From Kiritimatiellia bacterium (GTDB taxonomy: Bacteria > Verrucomicrobiota > Kiritimatiellia > RFP12 > UBA1067): a stretch of 7,722 bases of DNA. Below are positions 1 through 6,869 of the stretch, piece after piece. Every line of letters starts with the position of its first letter. Within the stretch, counting starts at the first letter, position 1. The notes below the pieces were generated by a model, which saw only the letters and a program-made list of their open reading frames with translations, was not told the origin of the DNA and did not search any database. The position numbers and the translations under genes are program-made. The stretch lies in contig JAQWAM010000049.1 of the NCBI GenBank assembly GCA_028707675.1, forward strand, positions 1 to 7,722. The letters run 5' to 3'.

Positions 1-1227
1 GCTTACGGCCGTTGCGGAACCGCGCTCAAAACATATCAGGAGCTCTGGCGCGAGTTGAAAGGTTTCGAAGAACAACTGCAAACCTTGACCGGCGACAGTT
101 CCGGCATCGCAGCCGAGATCGACCGCTTGCAATACATAGTGGACGAGATCAATCAGGCCGCTCTGACCGAGTCTGACGAGACCGACCTCGTGCAACAACA
201 TGCCGAAGCCGCCAACGCCGAGCAGATCCTCTCTTTGGGCGGCGATATCGCGGCCGCGCTGACCGACGGCGACGCTTCGGTTTTCGACCTGCTCGTCAAC
301 ATCCAGTCGCAGCTCGCTGAACTCGCGCGCGTCCTGCCCGCCGCGGCAGAGTGGCGCAACGACCTGCAGGGCACAACCGTCCAGATTCAAGAAATCGGTG
401 GCGCCATCAACGAACTGCTCAGCCGCATCGAAAACAACCCTGACAACCTTCGCCGCCTGGAGGAACGCATGGCCGCGGTGCAGCGGCTCAAGCGCAAATA
501 CGGACACACAGTCCAAGAAATTCTGGCTGCCCGCGAAAAGAGCGAGGCGCGACTGAACGATTTGGCCACCCGCACCGAACAAATTGAGAGGCTGGATAAA
601 GAAATCGCCGCCTTAAAAAAACACCTGTCCGACAAAGCCGCGGTCTTGTCTTCCGTCCGCGCGAAAGCCGCAGGCAAGCTGGCGCGCGCCATCACCGCTG
701 AACTGCATGACCTCGGATTCATGAAATCAGGTTTCGCGGTGGATCTTTCGTCCTGCGAGCCTACAGCCGATGGCGCGGATGTGATCTCATTCGGCTTCGC
801 CCCCAACCCGGGCGAACCGATGCGCGCGCTCAAGGCCATCGCCTCCAGCGGCGAGATCGCGCGCGTGATGCTGGCCGTCAAGACCGTGCTGGCTTCGCAC
901 GACAGTATTCCGGTGCTGGTTTTCGACGAGATCGACGCCAATATCGGCGGCGAGATCGGCCGGGCGGTCGGACAGAAGATGCGCCGCGTAGCCGAAAACC
1001 GCCAGGTCATATCCATCACCCACTTGCCGCAGTCCGCCGTGTACGGCCGTCAGCACTATGTGGTGACTAAAGATGTGGTCAAAGGCCGTACAAAAATGCG
1101 GATCTCGGCCTTGGACGCCGCGGGGCGAACTGACGAGATAGCCCGCATGCTGGGCGGCAAGAGCCTCACCAGCGTCATCGAAAGCCACGCCCGCGAGCTG
1201 CTGGCTTCCGCCGCTGCCAAGCCGTAA
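1..1227 (+). CDS. recN: DNA repair protein RecN, C-terminal part (5' end outside window)
   Basis: RecN is an SMC-like ATPase that acts early in recombinational repair of DNA double-strand breaks. The frame is open from base 1, so the gene starts upstream; the TTG at 55 is internal. The 408 residues seen compare with about 550 in a usual RecN, so the N-terminal head with Walker A is missing. Counting from base 1, a long charged helical region (about residues 145-235) is the coiled-coil arm and contains the RecN-typical RLKRKYG stretch near 162-168. The C-terminal ATPase half follows: a signature loop ASSGEIAR at 281-288 (SSGE where SGGE is usual), Walker B VLVFDE ending at D309-E310, the DANIGG D-loop, and ITHLPQSA with H-loop His341. 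It ends 79 bases before the GHKL ATPase gene. The family call is secure from the contiguous C-terminal motifs. Confidence 0.96.
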   Translation, partial: AYGRCGTALKTYQELWRELKGFEEQLQTLTGDSSGIAAEIDRLQYIVDEINQAALTESDETDLVQQHAEAANAEQILSLGGDIAAALTDGDASVFDLLVNIQSQLAELARVLPAAAEWRNDLQGTTVQIQEIGGAINELLSRIENNPDNLRRLEERMAAVQRLKRKYGHTVQEILAAREKSEARLNDLATRTEQIERLDKEIAALKKHLSDKAAVLSSVRAKAAGKLARAITAELHDLGFMKSGFAVDLSSCEPTADGADVISFGFAPNPGEPMRALKAIASSGEIARVMLAVKTVLASHDSIPVLVFDEIDANIGGEIGRAVGQKMRRVAENRQVISITHLPQSAVYGRQHYVVTKDVVKGRTKMRISALDAAGRTDEIARMLGGKSLTSVIESHARELLASAAAKP

Positions 1228-1233
1228 GCCCTG

Positions 1234-1262
1234 TTGCCAAACCTACCCAAAACCGGAATAAT
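1234..1262 (+). promoter_or_regulatory. putative sigma70-type promoter for the GHKL ATPase gene
   Basis: TTGCCA at 1234-1239 (5 of 6 to the -35 consensus) is followed after 17 bases by AATAAT at 1257-1262 (5 of 6 to the -10 consensus). Transcription would begin near 1269, leaving a leader of about 38 bases with a ribosome site. It lies in the gap after recN, so the ATPase, metG and prenyltransferase genes could be transcribed independently of recN. This is pattern matching only; read-through from recN is equally possible because no terminator is visible in the gap. Confidence 0.45.
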
Positions 1263-1290
1263 TCGCTATCATGTAGTTTTTCTAGTCGCA

Positions 1291-1298
1291 AAAGGAAA
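1291..1298 (+). promoter_or_regulatory. ribosome binding site that sets the GTG start at 1307
   Basis: AAAGGAAA, with the AGGA core at 1293-1296, lies 10 bases before the GTG at 1307. It favours this start over any later ATG. The residues encoded from this GTG also match the expected N-terminus ahead of the ATPase N-box. Confidence 0.6.
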
Positions 1299-1306
1299 CG
1301 CGGACA

Positions 1307-2524
1307 GTGAAAAACATTCATGTTCATGCCCAAAAAGACCATATCTCTTCACTCTGCACAGCCTCGCCCATCCAGGCCCTTACCGAACTGGTCTGGAACG
1401 CCTTGGACGCGGACGCCTTTGACGTCAAGATCGACCTCATGCAAAACCCGCTCGGCGGCATCGAGTCCATCCGCGTCACGGACGACGGGTTAGGGATTAA
1501 CGCGCTGCAGGCCGAAAAGCATTTCGGCAACCTCGGCGGGTCATGGAAACGCGACAAGAGCAAAACACAGCTTTCGGGGCGGGTATTGCACGGCAGCAAA
1601 GGCAAGGGACGTTTCAAGGCTTTCGCCTTGGGCAACCGCGTGGAGTGGCGCACCACCATACAGACCGAAAGCGGACTGCGCTCTTTCGTGCTGACCGGCA
1701 ATGCCGAAGACCCCAGCCTGTTCACTTTGGACGAATCCCCCGCCCCCGGCCCTGCCGCAGGTACCGAGATCATGATCACTGACATCAGGAACTCGTTGGG
1801 CACACTGCTGGACACACCCTGGGCCGTCCAACAAATAGCCTCCAATTTCGCCTTATATCTGAAAGCTTATCCGAATGTCAGAATCTTTTTCCAGGGGCTG
1901 CTGGTCAACCCCGTGATTGTGCAACGCGCCAGCAACAATTATCACCTCAAGTCCTCCGAGGGTTCAAAGGCGGATCTGCAGATCATCGAATGGAAGACAA
2001 AGCAGGGCCGCGGCAAGGTGGTTTTCTGCGACAGCGACGGCTTCGCGCTGCACGAGGTGGACGCGGCGGTGCGACCGGGCAGCGGTTTCAACTACACGGC
2101 ATATCTGGTCTCAAACCGTTTCGCCGCCCTGCACGCGGAGAATTTGCTGATCCTTGACGAGATGCACCCTGAGATTAAGGCCTTTCTGGATGCCGCCCGC
2201 GATATCCTGCGACGTCACTTCCGGGAACGCCGAGAGGCGCTCACCGCCGAGTTGCTCAACCAGTGGCGGGACGAGGGTTCGTATCCCTTCGCCGGAGAGG
2301 CCGCCGACGCGGCCGATTCCGCTTTGCGCGGGCGTTTCAACGCCTGCGCCCTGACTATACGCGCCTACTCGGATAATTTCGACAATTTCACCGTCCTGGA
2401 AAAAAAGCTGCTGTTCCGTCTTGTGCGGGAAGCTCTTGTTTCTGACCCCGCGGCCGCCACCGCCATGCTGGCCGAAACCCTTAACATGCCCCTTAAGAAA
2501 CGCCGAGAGCTGCAGAAAGCTTAA
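1307..2524 (+). CDS. GHKL/HSP90-type ATPase-domain protein, short form
   Basis: The protein (405 residues, GTG start) has a Bergerat-fold ATP-binding domain. The N-box has E27 and N31 within ELVWNALDADA, the G1 box is DDGLG at 59-63, the G2 lid is GSKGKG at 96-101, and a GTEI strand motif lies at 152-155. From about residue 180 a second alpha/beta region follows, as in HSP90/MutL/MORC-type proteins, and then a charged helical segment (about 290-325). I recognise the pattern of a bacterial family annotated only as ATP-binding protein, whose members I recall as roughly 700 residues or longer. Here the protein stops after LKKRRELQKA, where I would expect a further helical C-terminal domain. No remnant of that part follows, because metG begins 29 bases later. 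All ATP-site residues are kept, so it may be functional. The cellular role is unknown; repair, chaperone-like or defence roles are conceivable. It probably shares a transcript with metG. Confidence 0.85.
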   Translation: MKNIHVHAQKDHISSLCTASPIQALTELVWNALDADAFDVKIDLMQNPLGGIESIRVTDDGLGINALQAEKHFGNLGGSWKRDKSKTQLSGRVLHGSKGKGRFKAFALGNRVEWRTTIQTESGLRSFVLTGNAEDPSLFTLDESPAPGPAAGTEIMITDIRNSLGTLLDTPWAVQQIASNFALYLKAYPNVRIFFQGLLVNPVIVQRASNNYHLKSSEGSKADLQIIEWKTKQGRGKVVFCDSDGFALHEVDAAVRPGSGFNYTAYLVSNRFAALHAENLLILDEMHPEIKAFLDAARDILRRHFRERREALTAELLNQWRDEGSYPFAGEAADAADSALRGRFNACALTIRAYSDNFDNFTVLEKKLLFRLVREALVSDPAAATAMLAETLNMPLKKRRELQKA

Positions 2525-2526
2525 GC

Positions 2527-2532
2527 TAGGAG
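2527..2532 (+). promoter_or_regulatory. possible, unusually distant ribosome binding site of metG
   Basis: TAGGAG is the only Shine-Dalgarno-like sequence before metG, but it ends 21 bases before the ATG at 2554, well beyond the normal 5-10. It begins three bases after the TAA of the upstream ATPase gene. No ATG, GTG or TTG in the metG frame lies between, so the ATG remains the best start. Either the spacing is closed by local folding or initiation depends on coupling to the upstream gene. Confidence 0.3.
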
Positions 2533-2553
2533 CATCTGTCACAAGCACCCATT

Positions 2554-4194
2554 ATGAATACACCGCACAGAAAAATCGTTGTCACCTCCGCCCTGCCGTA
2601 CGCCAACGGCGACATTCACATAGGTCATCTGGTCGAGTATATCCAGACCGATTTCTGGGTGCGTTTCCAGAAAATGCGCGGTCACGAATGCGTGTACGTC
2701 TGCGCCGACGACACTCACGGCACACCGATAATGCTGCGCGCCCGCAACGAGGGCATCACTCCTGAAGCGCTCATCGCCGCCAGTCACGAACAACACACGC
2801 GCGATTTCGCCGGTTTCGAGATTCGCTTCGACAATTATTACTCCACCAACAGCCCGGAGAACCGGCAGTTCTGCAATGCCGTGTATGAGGCAATGATGCG
2901 GAGCGGGGCGGTCACCGCGCGCAGCCTGCCGCAGCTTTACTGTGCGCATGACCGCATGTTCCTGCCCGACCGGTTCGTCAAAGGCGCCTGCCCAAAATGC
3001 GGCGCGCAAGGCCAGTACGGCGACGCTTGCGACGCCTGCGGTCAAACCTATGCCGCGGAAGAGCTGGTCGACGCCCGCTGCGCCATCTGCGGCCGCGCGC
3101 CTTTGACCCGCGACAGCGAACATATCTTTTTCGAACTCGAGCCATTCCGGGATTTTCTGAAAGAGTGGATACCGCTGCACACCGCGCCGGATGTCGCCAA
3201 CAAGCTGCTGGAGTGGTTCAACGAGCCGTTGCGCGGCTGGTGCATCTCGCGTGACGCCCCCTATTTCGGCTTTGAGATCCCGGGGCGCCCCGGCAAATTC
3301 TTTTACGTGTGGGTGGACGCGCCCATAGGTTATATGGCGTCCCTGCAGAGCTGGTGCGACACGCATAACCAACGTTTCGAGGATTGGTGGCAGAACCCGC
3401 AGGCCGAGCTGTTCCACTTCATCGGCAAAGACATTGTGCGTTTCCACTGCCTGTTCTGGCCCGCCATGCTTAAGACCGCCGGATTCAAGACGCCCGACCA
3501 GGTCTTCGTGCACGGCTTCCTCACCGTCAACGGCGAGAAAATGAGCAAGTCCAAGGGCACCTTTGTCAAGGCCCGCACCTATCTCGACCACCTTAACCCG
3601 CAAGACCTGCGCTTTTATTACGCTTGCAAGCTCAACGGCACCACCGACGACATGGATCTGAACTTGGCTGATTTTTCCAACCGCGTAAATTCTGACCTTG
3701 TCGGCAAGATCACCAACCTGGCCTCGCGCGGCGCCCAGATGCTGCATAAGCGACTCGAAGGCCGGACCGGTTCTATGGATACTGAAGGCCGTGACCTGCA
3801 CACGCGCGCCGTCGCCAAGGCCGACAGCATCGCCGCCAACTATGAGGCGCGCGATTTCAGCAAAGTTATGACAGAGATACGCGATCTGGCCGATCAGGCC
3901 AACCAGTACTTCGACACCAAAGCTCCCTGGGCGTTGGTAAAGACCGACCCCGAGTCCGCGCGTCAGGTCATGACCTCGGTGCTGAACATTTTTCGTGTGC
4001 TGGCCATCTACCTGCAGCCGGTGCTGCCTGCTTATGCGCAGAAAACCGCACGCCTATTCAACGAGGACGAATACACCTGGGACGCGCTCGGCAAAATCAT
4101 CGAGAACCGACCCATCAACCCTTACGAGTATCTCGCCACTCGCGTTGAACAAAGCGCGGTCGAAAAAATGATCGGAGCCAGCCGCCTGCCGTAA
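2554..4194 (+). CDS. metG: methionyl-tRNA synthetase
   Basis: This class I aminoacyl-tRNA synthetase charges tRNA-Met (initiator and elongator) with methionine using ATP, in the cytoplasm. The 546 residues begin with the Rossmann fold: SALPYANGDIHIGH carries the HIGH motif at 22-25. The connective domain has a zinc knuckle with Cys146, Cys149, Cys159 and Cys162 (spacing CX2C-X9-CX2C) and a further CX2C pair at 176/179. RDSEHIFFELEPF follows, then FYVWVDAPIGY, then the catalytic loop KMSKS at 329-333, and last the helical anticodon-binding domain. It ends shortly after that domain. The Trbp111/EMAP-like C-terminal dimerisation domain present in the 677-residue E. coli enzyme is absent, as in many monomeric bacterial forms. 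It lies 29 bases after the GHKL ATPase gene and 7 before the prenyltransferase gene, consistent with one operon. Confidence 0.97.
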   Translation: MNTPHRKIVVTSALPYANGDIHIGHLVEYIQTDFWVRFQKMRGHECVYVCADDTHGTPIMLRARNEGITPEALIAASHEQHTRDFAGFEIRFDNYYSTNSPENRQFCNAVYEAMMRSGAVTARSLPQLYCAHDRMFLPDRFVKGACPKCGAQGQYGDACDACGQTYAAEELVDARCAICGRAPLTRDSEHIFFELEPFRDFLKEWIPLHTAPDVANKLLEWFNEPLRGWCISRDAPYFGFEIPGRPGKFFYVWVDAPIGYMASLQSWCDTHNQRFEDWWQNPQAELFHFIGKDIVRFHCLFWPAMLKTAGFKTPDQVFVHGFLTVNGEKMSKSKGTFVKARTYLDHLNPQDLRFYYACKLNGTTDDMDLNLADFSNRVNSDLVGKITNLASRGAQMLHKRLEGRTGSMDTEGRDLHTRAVAKADSIAANYEARDFSKVMTEIRDLADQANQYFDTKAPWALVKTDPESARQVMTSVLNIFRVLAIYLQPVLPAYAQKTARLFNEDEYTWDALGKIIENRPINPYEYLATRVEQSAVEKMIGASRLP

Positions 4195-4201
4195 AAGCAT
4201 T

Positions 4202-5080
4202 GTGACAAACAAACGCCATTGGATTGGAGTCTTGCGCCTCTGGTCGCTGACAGCGGCAACAGTGCCGGTGGCGGTCGGTACCGCTCTCGCGTCCAGGGGA
4301 GGCCATTTTTCGTGGCTTATGCTAACGCTCACCATGTCAGCCGGCATCTGCCTGCAGTTGTCAGCCAACCTTCTCAACACCTACGGCGACTTTTGTTCCG
4401 GCGTGGACACCCCCGCGCAGCCGCCGAACGCGCCGCAACTGGTATTTGGCAATCTGCGGCCCGCTCACGTCAAGGCATCCGGACTGGTGGCTCTGGTATG
4501 CGGCGCGGGTGCTGGTATCGCCGCCGCCGCCCTAAGCGATTGGCGGCTGCTGTGGTTCGCGGCGGCTGGAGTTTTAGGCGCTGGCTGCTATACCACCGGT
4601 GTGCGTTATAAGTATCTGGGCATGGGTGTGCCCGCCGCCGCCCTGCTCATGGGCATCTTGATGGTGACGGCCAGCTATTTCGCCCAAGCCCTGTCAATAT
4701 CACTGCAAAGTTTCATAGTCTCCCTGCCGGTGGCCTGTCTTGTCGCTGCGATCCTGCATGGTGAGGATCTGCGCGACATGGCATCTGACCGCGCGGCGGG
4801 TATCCGAACCACAGCCCTGATCGTCGGTCCCGCGGCAGCCCGCTCGCTCTTCGTCACCCTGCATATCGCGCCTTATCTTATCATCGGCGCGGCCGTGATA
4901 ACGCGCATATTGCCAGCGCTGACACTCATGACTTTTCTGGGACTGCCGCTTAGCGTTTATCTGGCGCGCGCGTGCGTCAGTGGCGAAACCGCAATGCTCG
5001 AAGGTAAAACCGCCGTAGCGCATCTGCTTTTCGGCGTGCTGCTGGTGGCGGCTCTGCTGCTATCGGGCACTCCGAACTAG
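4202..5080 (+). CDS. UbiA-superfamily prenyltransferase, MenA/UBIAD1-like
   Basis: This is an integral membrane enzyme (292 residues, about eight or nine hydrophobic segments) that transfers a polyprenyl chain to an aromatic acceptor. The most likely acceptor is 1,4-dihydroxy-2-naphthoate, giving demethylmenaquinone. The first Asp-rich motif is NLLNTYGDFCSGVDT at 56-70, with Asp63 and Asp69. The NTY-x-DF-xxG-xD form, with Thr where many bacterial MenA proteins have Asp, matches what I recall of animal UBIAD1. The second motif is DLRDMASDRAAG at 189-200, with Asp192 and Asp196. A TTGVRYKYLGMG segment at 131-142 is also typical of MenA. The GTG start lies 7 bases after the metG stop with no Shine-Dalgarno sequence, suggesting translational coupling. 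The start is supported by the WIGVLRLWS opening of the first membrane helix. MenA is the best guess; another UbiA-type acceptor cannot be excluded, so I leave the symbol blank. Confidence 0.85.
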   Translation: MTNKRHWIGVLRLWSLTAATVPVAVGTALASRGGHFSWLMLTLTMSAGICLQLSANLLNTYGDFCSGVDTPAQPPNAPQLVFGNLRPAHVKASGLVALVCGAGAGIAAAALSDWRLLWFAAAGVLGAGCYTTGVRYKYLGMGVPAAALLMGILMVTASYFAQALSISLQSFIVSLPVACLVAAILHGEDLRDMASDRAAGIRTTALIVGPAAARSLFVTLHIAPYLIIGAAVITRILPALTLMTFLGLPLSVYLARACVSGETAMLEGKTAVAHLLFGVLLVAALLLSGTPN

Positions 5081-5100
5081 TCGCAGTTGTCGGCTCTGGC

Positions 5101-5129
5101 TCGACAATCCGCACCCTCAGTGCTACACT
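5101..5129 (+). promoter_or_regulatory. sigma70-type promoter of the ceramidase-like gene
   Basis: TCGACA at 5101-5106 (5 of 6 to consensus) and TACACT at 5124-5129 (4 of 6) are separated by exactly 17 bases. Transcription would start near 5136, giving a leader of about 43 bases. The site lies in the gap after the prenyltransferase gene and implies that the ceramidase-like gene is a separate transcription unit. Confidence 0.65.
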
Positions 5130-5164
5130 AAAAAGAGTTTGGTAACAAAGGAAAGTTACAGCGC

Positions 5165-5170
5165 AAAGGA
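5165..5170 (+). promoter_or_regulatory. ribosome binding site for the ATG at 5179
   Basis: AAAGGA ends 8 bases before the ATG at 5179. It favours that start over the in-frame ATGs at 5194 and 5200, either of which would also leave a signal-like hydrophobic N-terminus. A second purine-rich stretch (AAAGGAAAG, 5147-5155) is too far upstream to serve this start. Confidence 0.6.
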
Positions 5171-5178
5171 TCCAAAAA

Positions 5179-6630
5179 ATGAATAATAACACAATGAAAA
5201 TGCTTGCGTTTATCGGTGCCGCTGTGGCGGCCGGGAAATCGGGGTTCGGGTTAGAAGTCGGTATCGCCGGCAGGGACGTGACACCCATGACCGGCATACC
5301 GATTTCCGGTTACTACCAAACCCGCATTTGCGATGGCGTTTTGGATCCTCTGGAAACGGTTTGTCTCGCGTTTTCCGACGGCCATACGAAAGCGCTCGTC
5401 TTCGCCGTTGACAGCTTGCAGCTTCCGGATCAAAACATCACTGAGATCAGAGCCGCCATCACCGCGGCGACAGGGATCCCCGAAAAAGCCATCTACATCA
5501 CAAGCACCCACACACACACGGGGCCTATGGTGTCCCGAGAAAAAGCTGACAACAAACTCTTTACCGATGAGCAGCGTGAAAACATCTCTAAATACTGCCA
5601 ATTGCTGAACACCAGATGCGCCGAAGCAGCCAAGGCGGCGCTGTCCGATCTGGCGCCGGCGCGATTATCATTCGCCAGAAACAGCGCGAAACGCATTTCA
5701 TTCGTGAGGCGGTATCTGATGAAGGACGGCAAATACCGGACCAATCCGGGCGTCAACAATCCCGACATAGTACGTCCTGTCGGAGAACCGGACGAAACGG
5801 TTCAATTGCTGCGGATCGATCGCGAAAAAAAAGCCCCGATTGCCGTGATCAATTTTCAGACTCACCCGGATACGGTGGGCGGAACACAAATTTCCGCCGA
5901 CTGGCCCGGATTCACCCGACGTTATTTTGAAGCTGCGCTGTCCGATGAAGGTGTGCGGTGCGTGTTCCTCAACGGAACGCAGGGCGACGTCAACCACGTC
6001 TGCACAGCGCCGAATCCCGGTGAACTCAATGGCATGAAAAACGATTTTGATGACGTTTACCGCGGCTACGCCCATGCCAAACACATGGGACGTGTTGTTG
6101 CCGCGGCGGCAATGCAAGTTTGGGGTAAGTGTGTGCCCGTTGACGCCGGGCCGGTCCGTTATGCTACAAAGAATGTGCGCATTCCTTCGAACATGCCCAA
6201 GCCGACAGAACTGCCGTTGGCGCGCGAGTATGACCGGCTTCATCGCGAAGGACGCGATGCAGAGATACCGTTCAAGGGTATGGAGCTAACGACTGCGGTG
6301 GCGGATGCGGCGCGGAAGATCCGCCTTGAACACGGACCAGAGTATTTCGAGGTGCCGCTATCAGCAATATCTATCGGGCAGGCGGTGGTGTTCTGCGGAT
6401 TCCCCGGCGAGCCGTTCAATGACATCGGCAAGGTCGTAAAGAATAAGTCGCGCTTCACGTTGACCATTCCGACATGTCTCACCAACGGCTCCCGCGGATA
6501 CTTCCCGTTTTCGGACGCTTATGAACAGGGAGGTTACGAATCACGCACATCGAATTTCGGACCTTCGGTAGCCGATGATCTCATAGCCGGACAGCTCGAT
6601 TTGCTTAAGTCGCTGACAAGCGAAGAGTGA
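5179..6630 (+). CDS. neutral/alkaline ceramidase N-terminal family protein, probably exported
   Basis: The 483 residues match the catalytic-domain family of neutral ceramidases (Pfam Ceramidase_alk, from memory). In order they show AGRDVTP (30-36), STHTHTGP (109-116, metal-type His111/His113), NFQTHPDTVGG (225-235, His229), GTQGDVNH (266-273), FPGEPFNDIG (408-417, Glu411) and NGSRGYFPFSDAYEQGGYE (436-454, Tyr441/Tyr448). True neutral ceramidases carry a catalytic Ser in a GDVSPN-like loop; here the aligned residue looks like Asn272. The C-terminal immunoglobulin-like domain of the long enzymes is absent. This fits the short ceramidase-like group of undefined substrate, so I would not call it a ceramidase. 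The N-terminus (Lys7, then hydrophobic residues 8-18) could be a weak signal peptide, with no clear cleavage site. It has its own promoter and faces the minus-strand tRNA genes, so any link to neighbours is unsupported. Confidence 0.85.
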   Translation: MNNNTMKMLAFIGAAVAAGKSGFGLEVGIAGRDVTPMTGIPISGYYQTRICDGVLDPLETVCLAFSDGHTKALVFAVDSLQLPDQNITEIRAAITAATGIPEKAIYITSTHTHTGPMVSREKADNKLFTDEQRENISKYCQLLNTRCAEAAKAALSDLAPARLSFARNSAKRISFVRRYLMKDGKYRTNPGVNNPDIVRPVGEPDETVQLLRIDREKKAPIAVINFQTHPDTVGGTQISADWPGFTRRYFEAALSDEGVRCVFLNGTQGDVNHVCTAPNPGELNGMKNDFDDVYRGYAHAKHMGRVVAAAAMQVWGKCVPVDAGPVRYATKNVRIPSNMPKPTELPLAREYDRLHREGRDAEIPFKGMELTTAVADAARKIRLEHGPEYFEVPLSAISIGQAVVFCGFPGEPFNDIGKVVKNKSRFTLTIPTCLTNGSRGYFPFSDAYEQGGYESRTSNFGPSVADDLIAGQLDLLKSLTSEE

Positions 6631-6680
6631 TGCTGTCGACCATCCGCAGAGCCCCTCTTGCGCTTCGAACATTTTTTGAC

Positions 6681-6710
6681 AAAAAAAGGCCGTCTCGCAA
6701 GACGGCCTTT
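6681..6710 (-). terminator. intrinsic terminator of the tRNA-Asp unit
   Basis: An 11-base-pair stem (6685-6695 with 6700-6710) closes a four-base loop. Read on the minus strand it is followed by a run of seven T (complement of A at 6681-6687, partly in the stem), as expected downstream of tRNA-Asp. On the plus strand the stem is followed by AAAA, so it is a poorer terminator for the ceramidase-like gene, although the convergent position would let it act from both sides. Confidence 0.85.
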
Positions 6711-6715
6711 AAAAG

Positions 6716-6792
6716 TGGCGGGGACGACGGGATTCGAACCCGCGACCACCGGATCGACAGTCCGGTGCGCTAACCAATTGCGCCACGTCCCC
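6716..6792 (-). tRNA. tRNA-Asp(GTC)
   Basis: The minus strand folds as a standard cloverleaf of 77 bases with encoded CCA. The acceptor GGGGACG pairs with CGTCCCC, with discriminator G. The D stem is GCGC/GCGC. The anticodon stem CCGGA/TCCGG holds the loop CTGTCGA, giving anticodon GTC (Asp). The T arm is GCGGG-TTCGAAT-CCCGT, with one G-U pair. G at position 73 and the GTC anticodon agree with Asp identity. It stands alone, with its own promoter and terminator. Confidence 0.97.
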
Positions 6793-6808
6793 GCGAAAAA
6801 ACAGGGGC

Positions 6809-6837
6809 AATTTATCAAACACCTCGGCGCATGACAA
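6809..6837 (-). promoter_or_regulatory. promoter of tRNA-Asp
   Basis: On the minus strand TTGTCA (complement of 6832-6837) is followed after 17 bases by TAAATT (complement of 6809-6814). Initiation near 6802 would give a leader of about 10 bases before the mature tRNA 5' end at 6792. Position, spacing and consensus all fit. Confidence 0.6.
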
Positions 6838-6869
6838 GCGCCATTCCGTCTGCGGCTTGATTTTTTTAC

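Noticed and set aside
387..1019. A 210-codon minus-strand open frame opposite recN
   Set aside because: It overlaps the conserved RecN C-terminus and encodes a Ser/Arg-rich product typical of an antisense shadow.
1234..1422. A plus-strand 62-codon frame overlapping the start of the GHKL ATPase gene
   Set aside because: It overlaps the GTG-started ATPase gene in another frame and has no ribosome site. The ATPase frame carries all the conserved motifs.
2539..3801. A 420-codon open frame on the minus strand opposite metG
   Set aside because: It lies entirely antisense to a certain metG gene, its product has no recognisable motif, and long antisense frames are common opposite GC-rich coding sequence.
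5081..5100. A terminator after the prenyltransferase gene
   Set aside because: No stem followed by a T-run is visible between the stop and the next promoter.
6685..6710. The hairpin considered as the plus-strand terminator of the ceramidase-like gene
   Set aside because: On the plus strand it is followed by AAAA and not by a T-run, so it is assigned mainly to the minus-strand tRNA-Asp unit.
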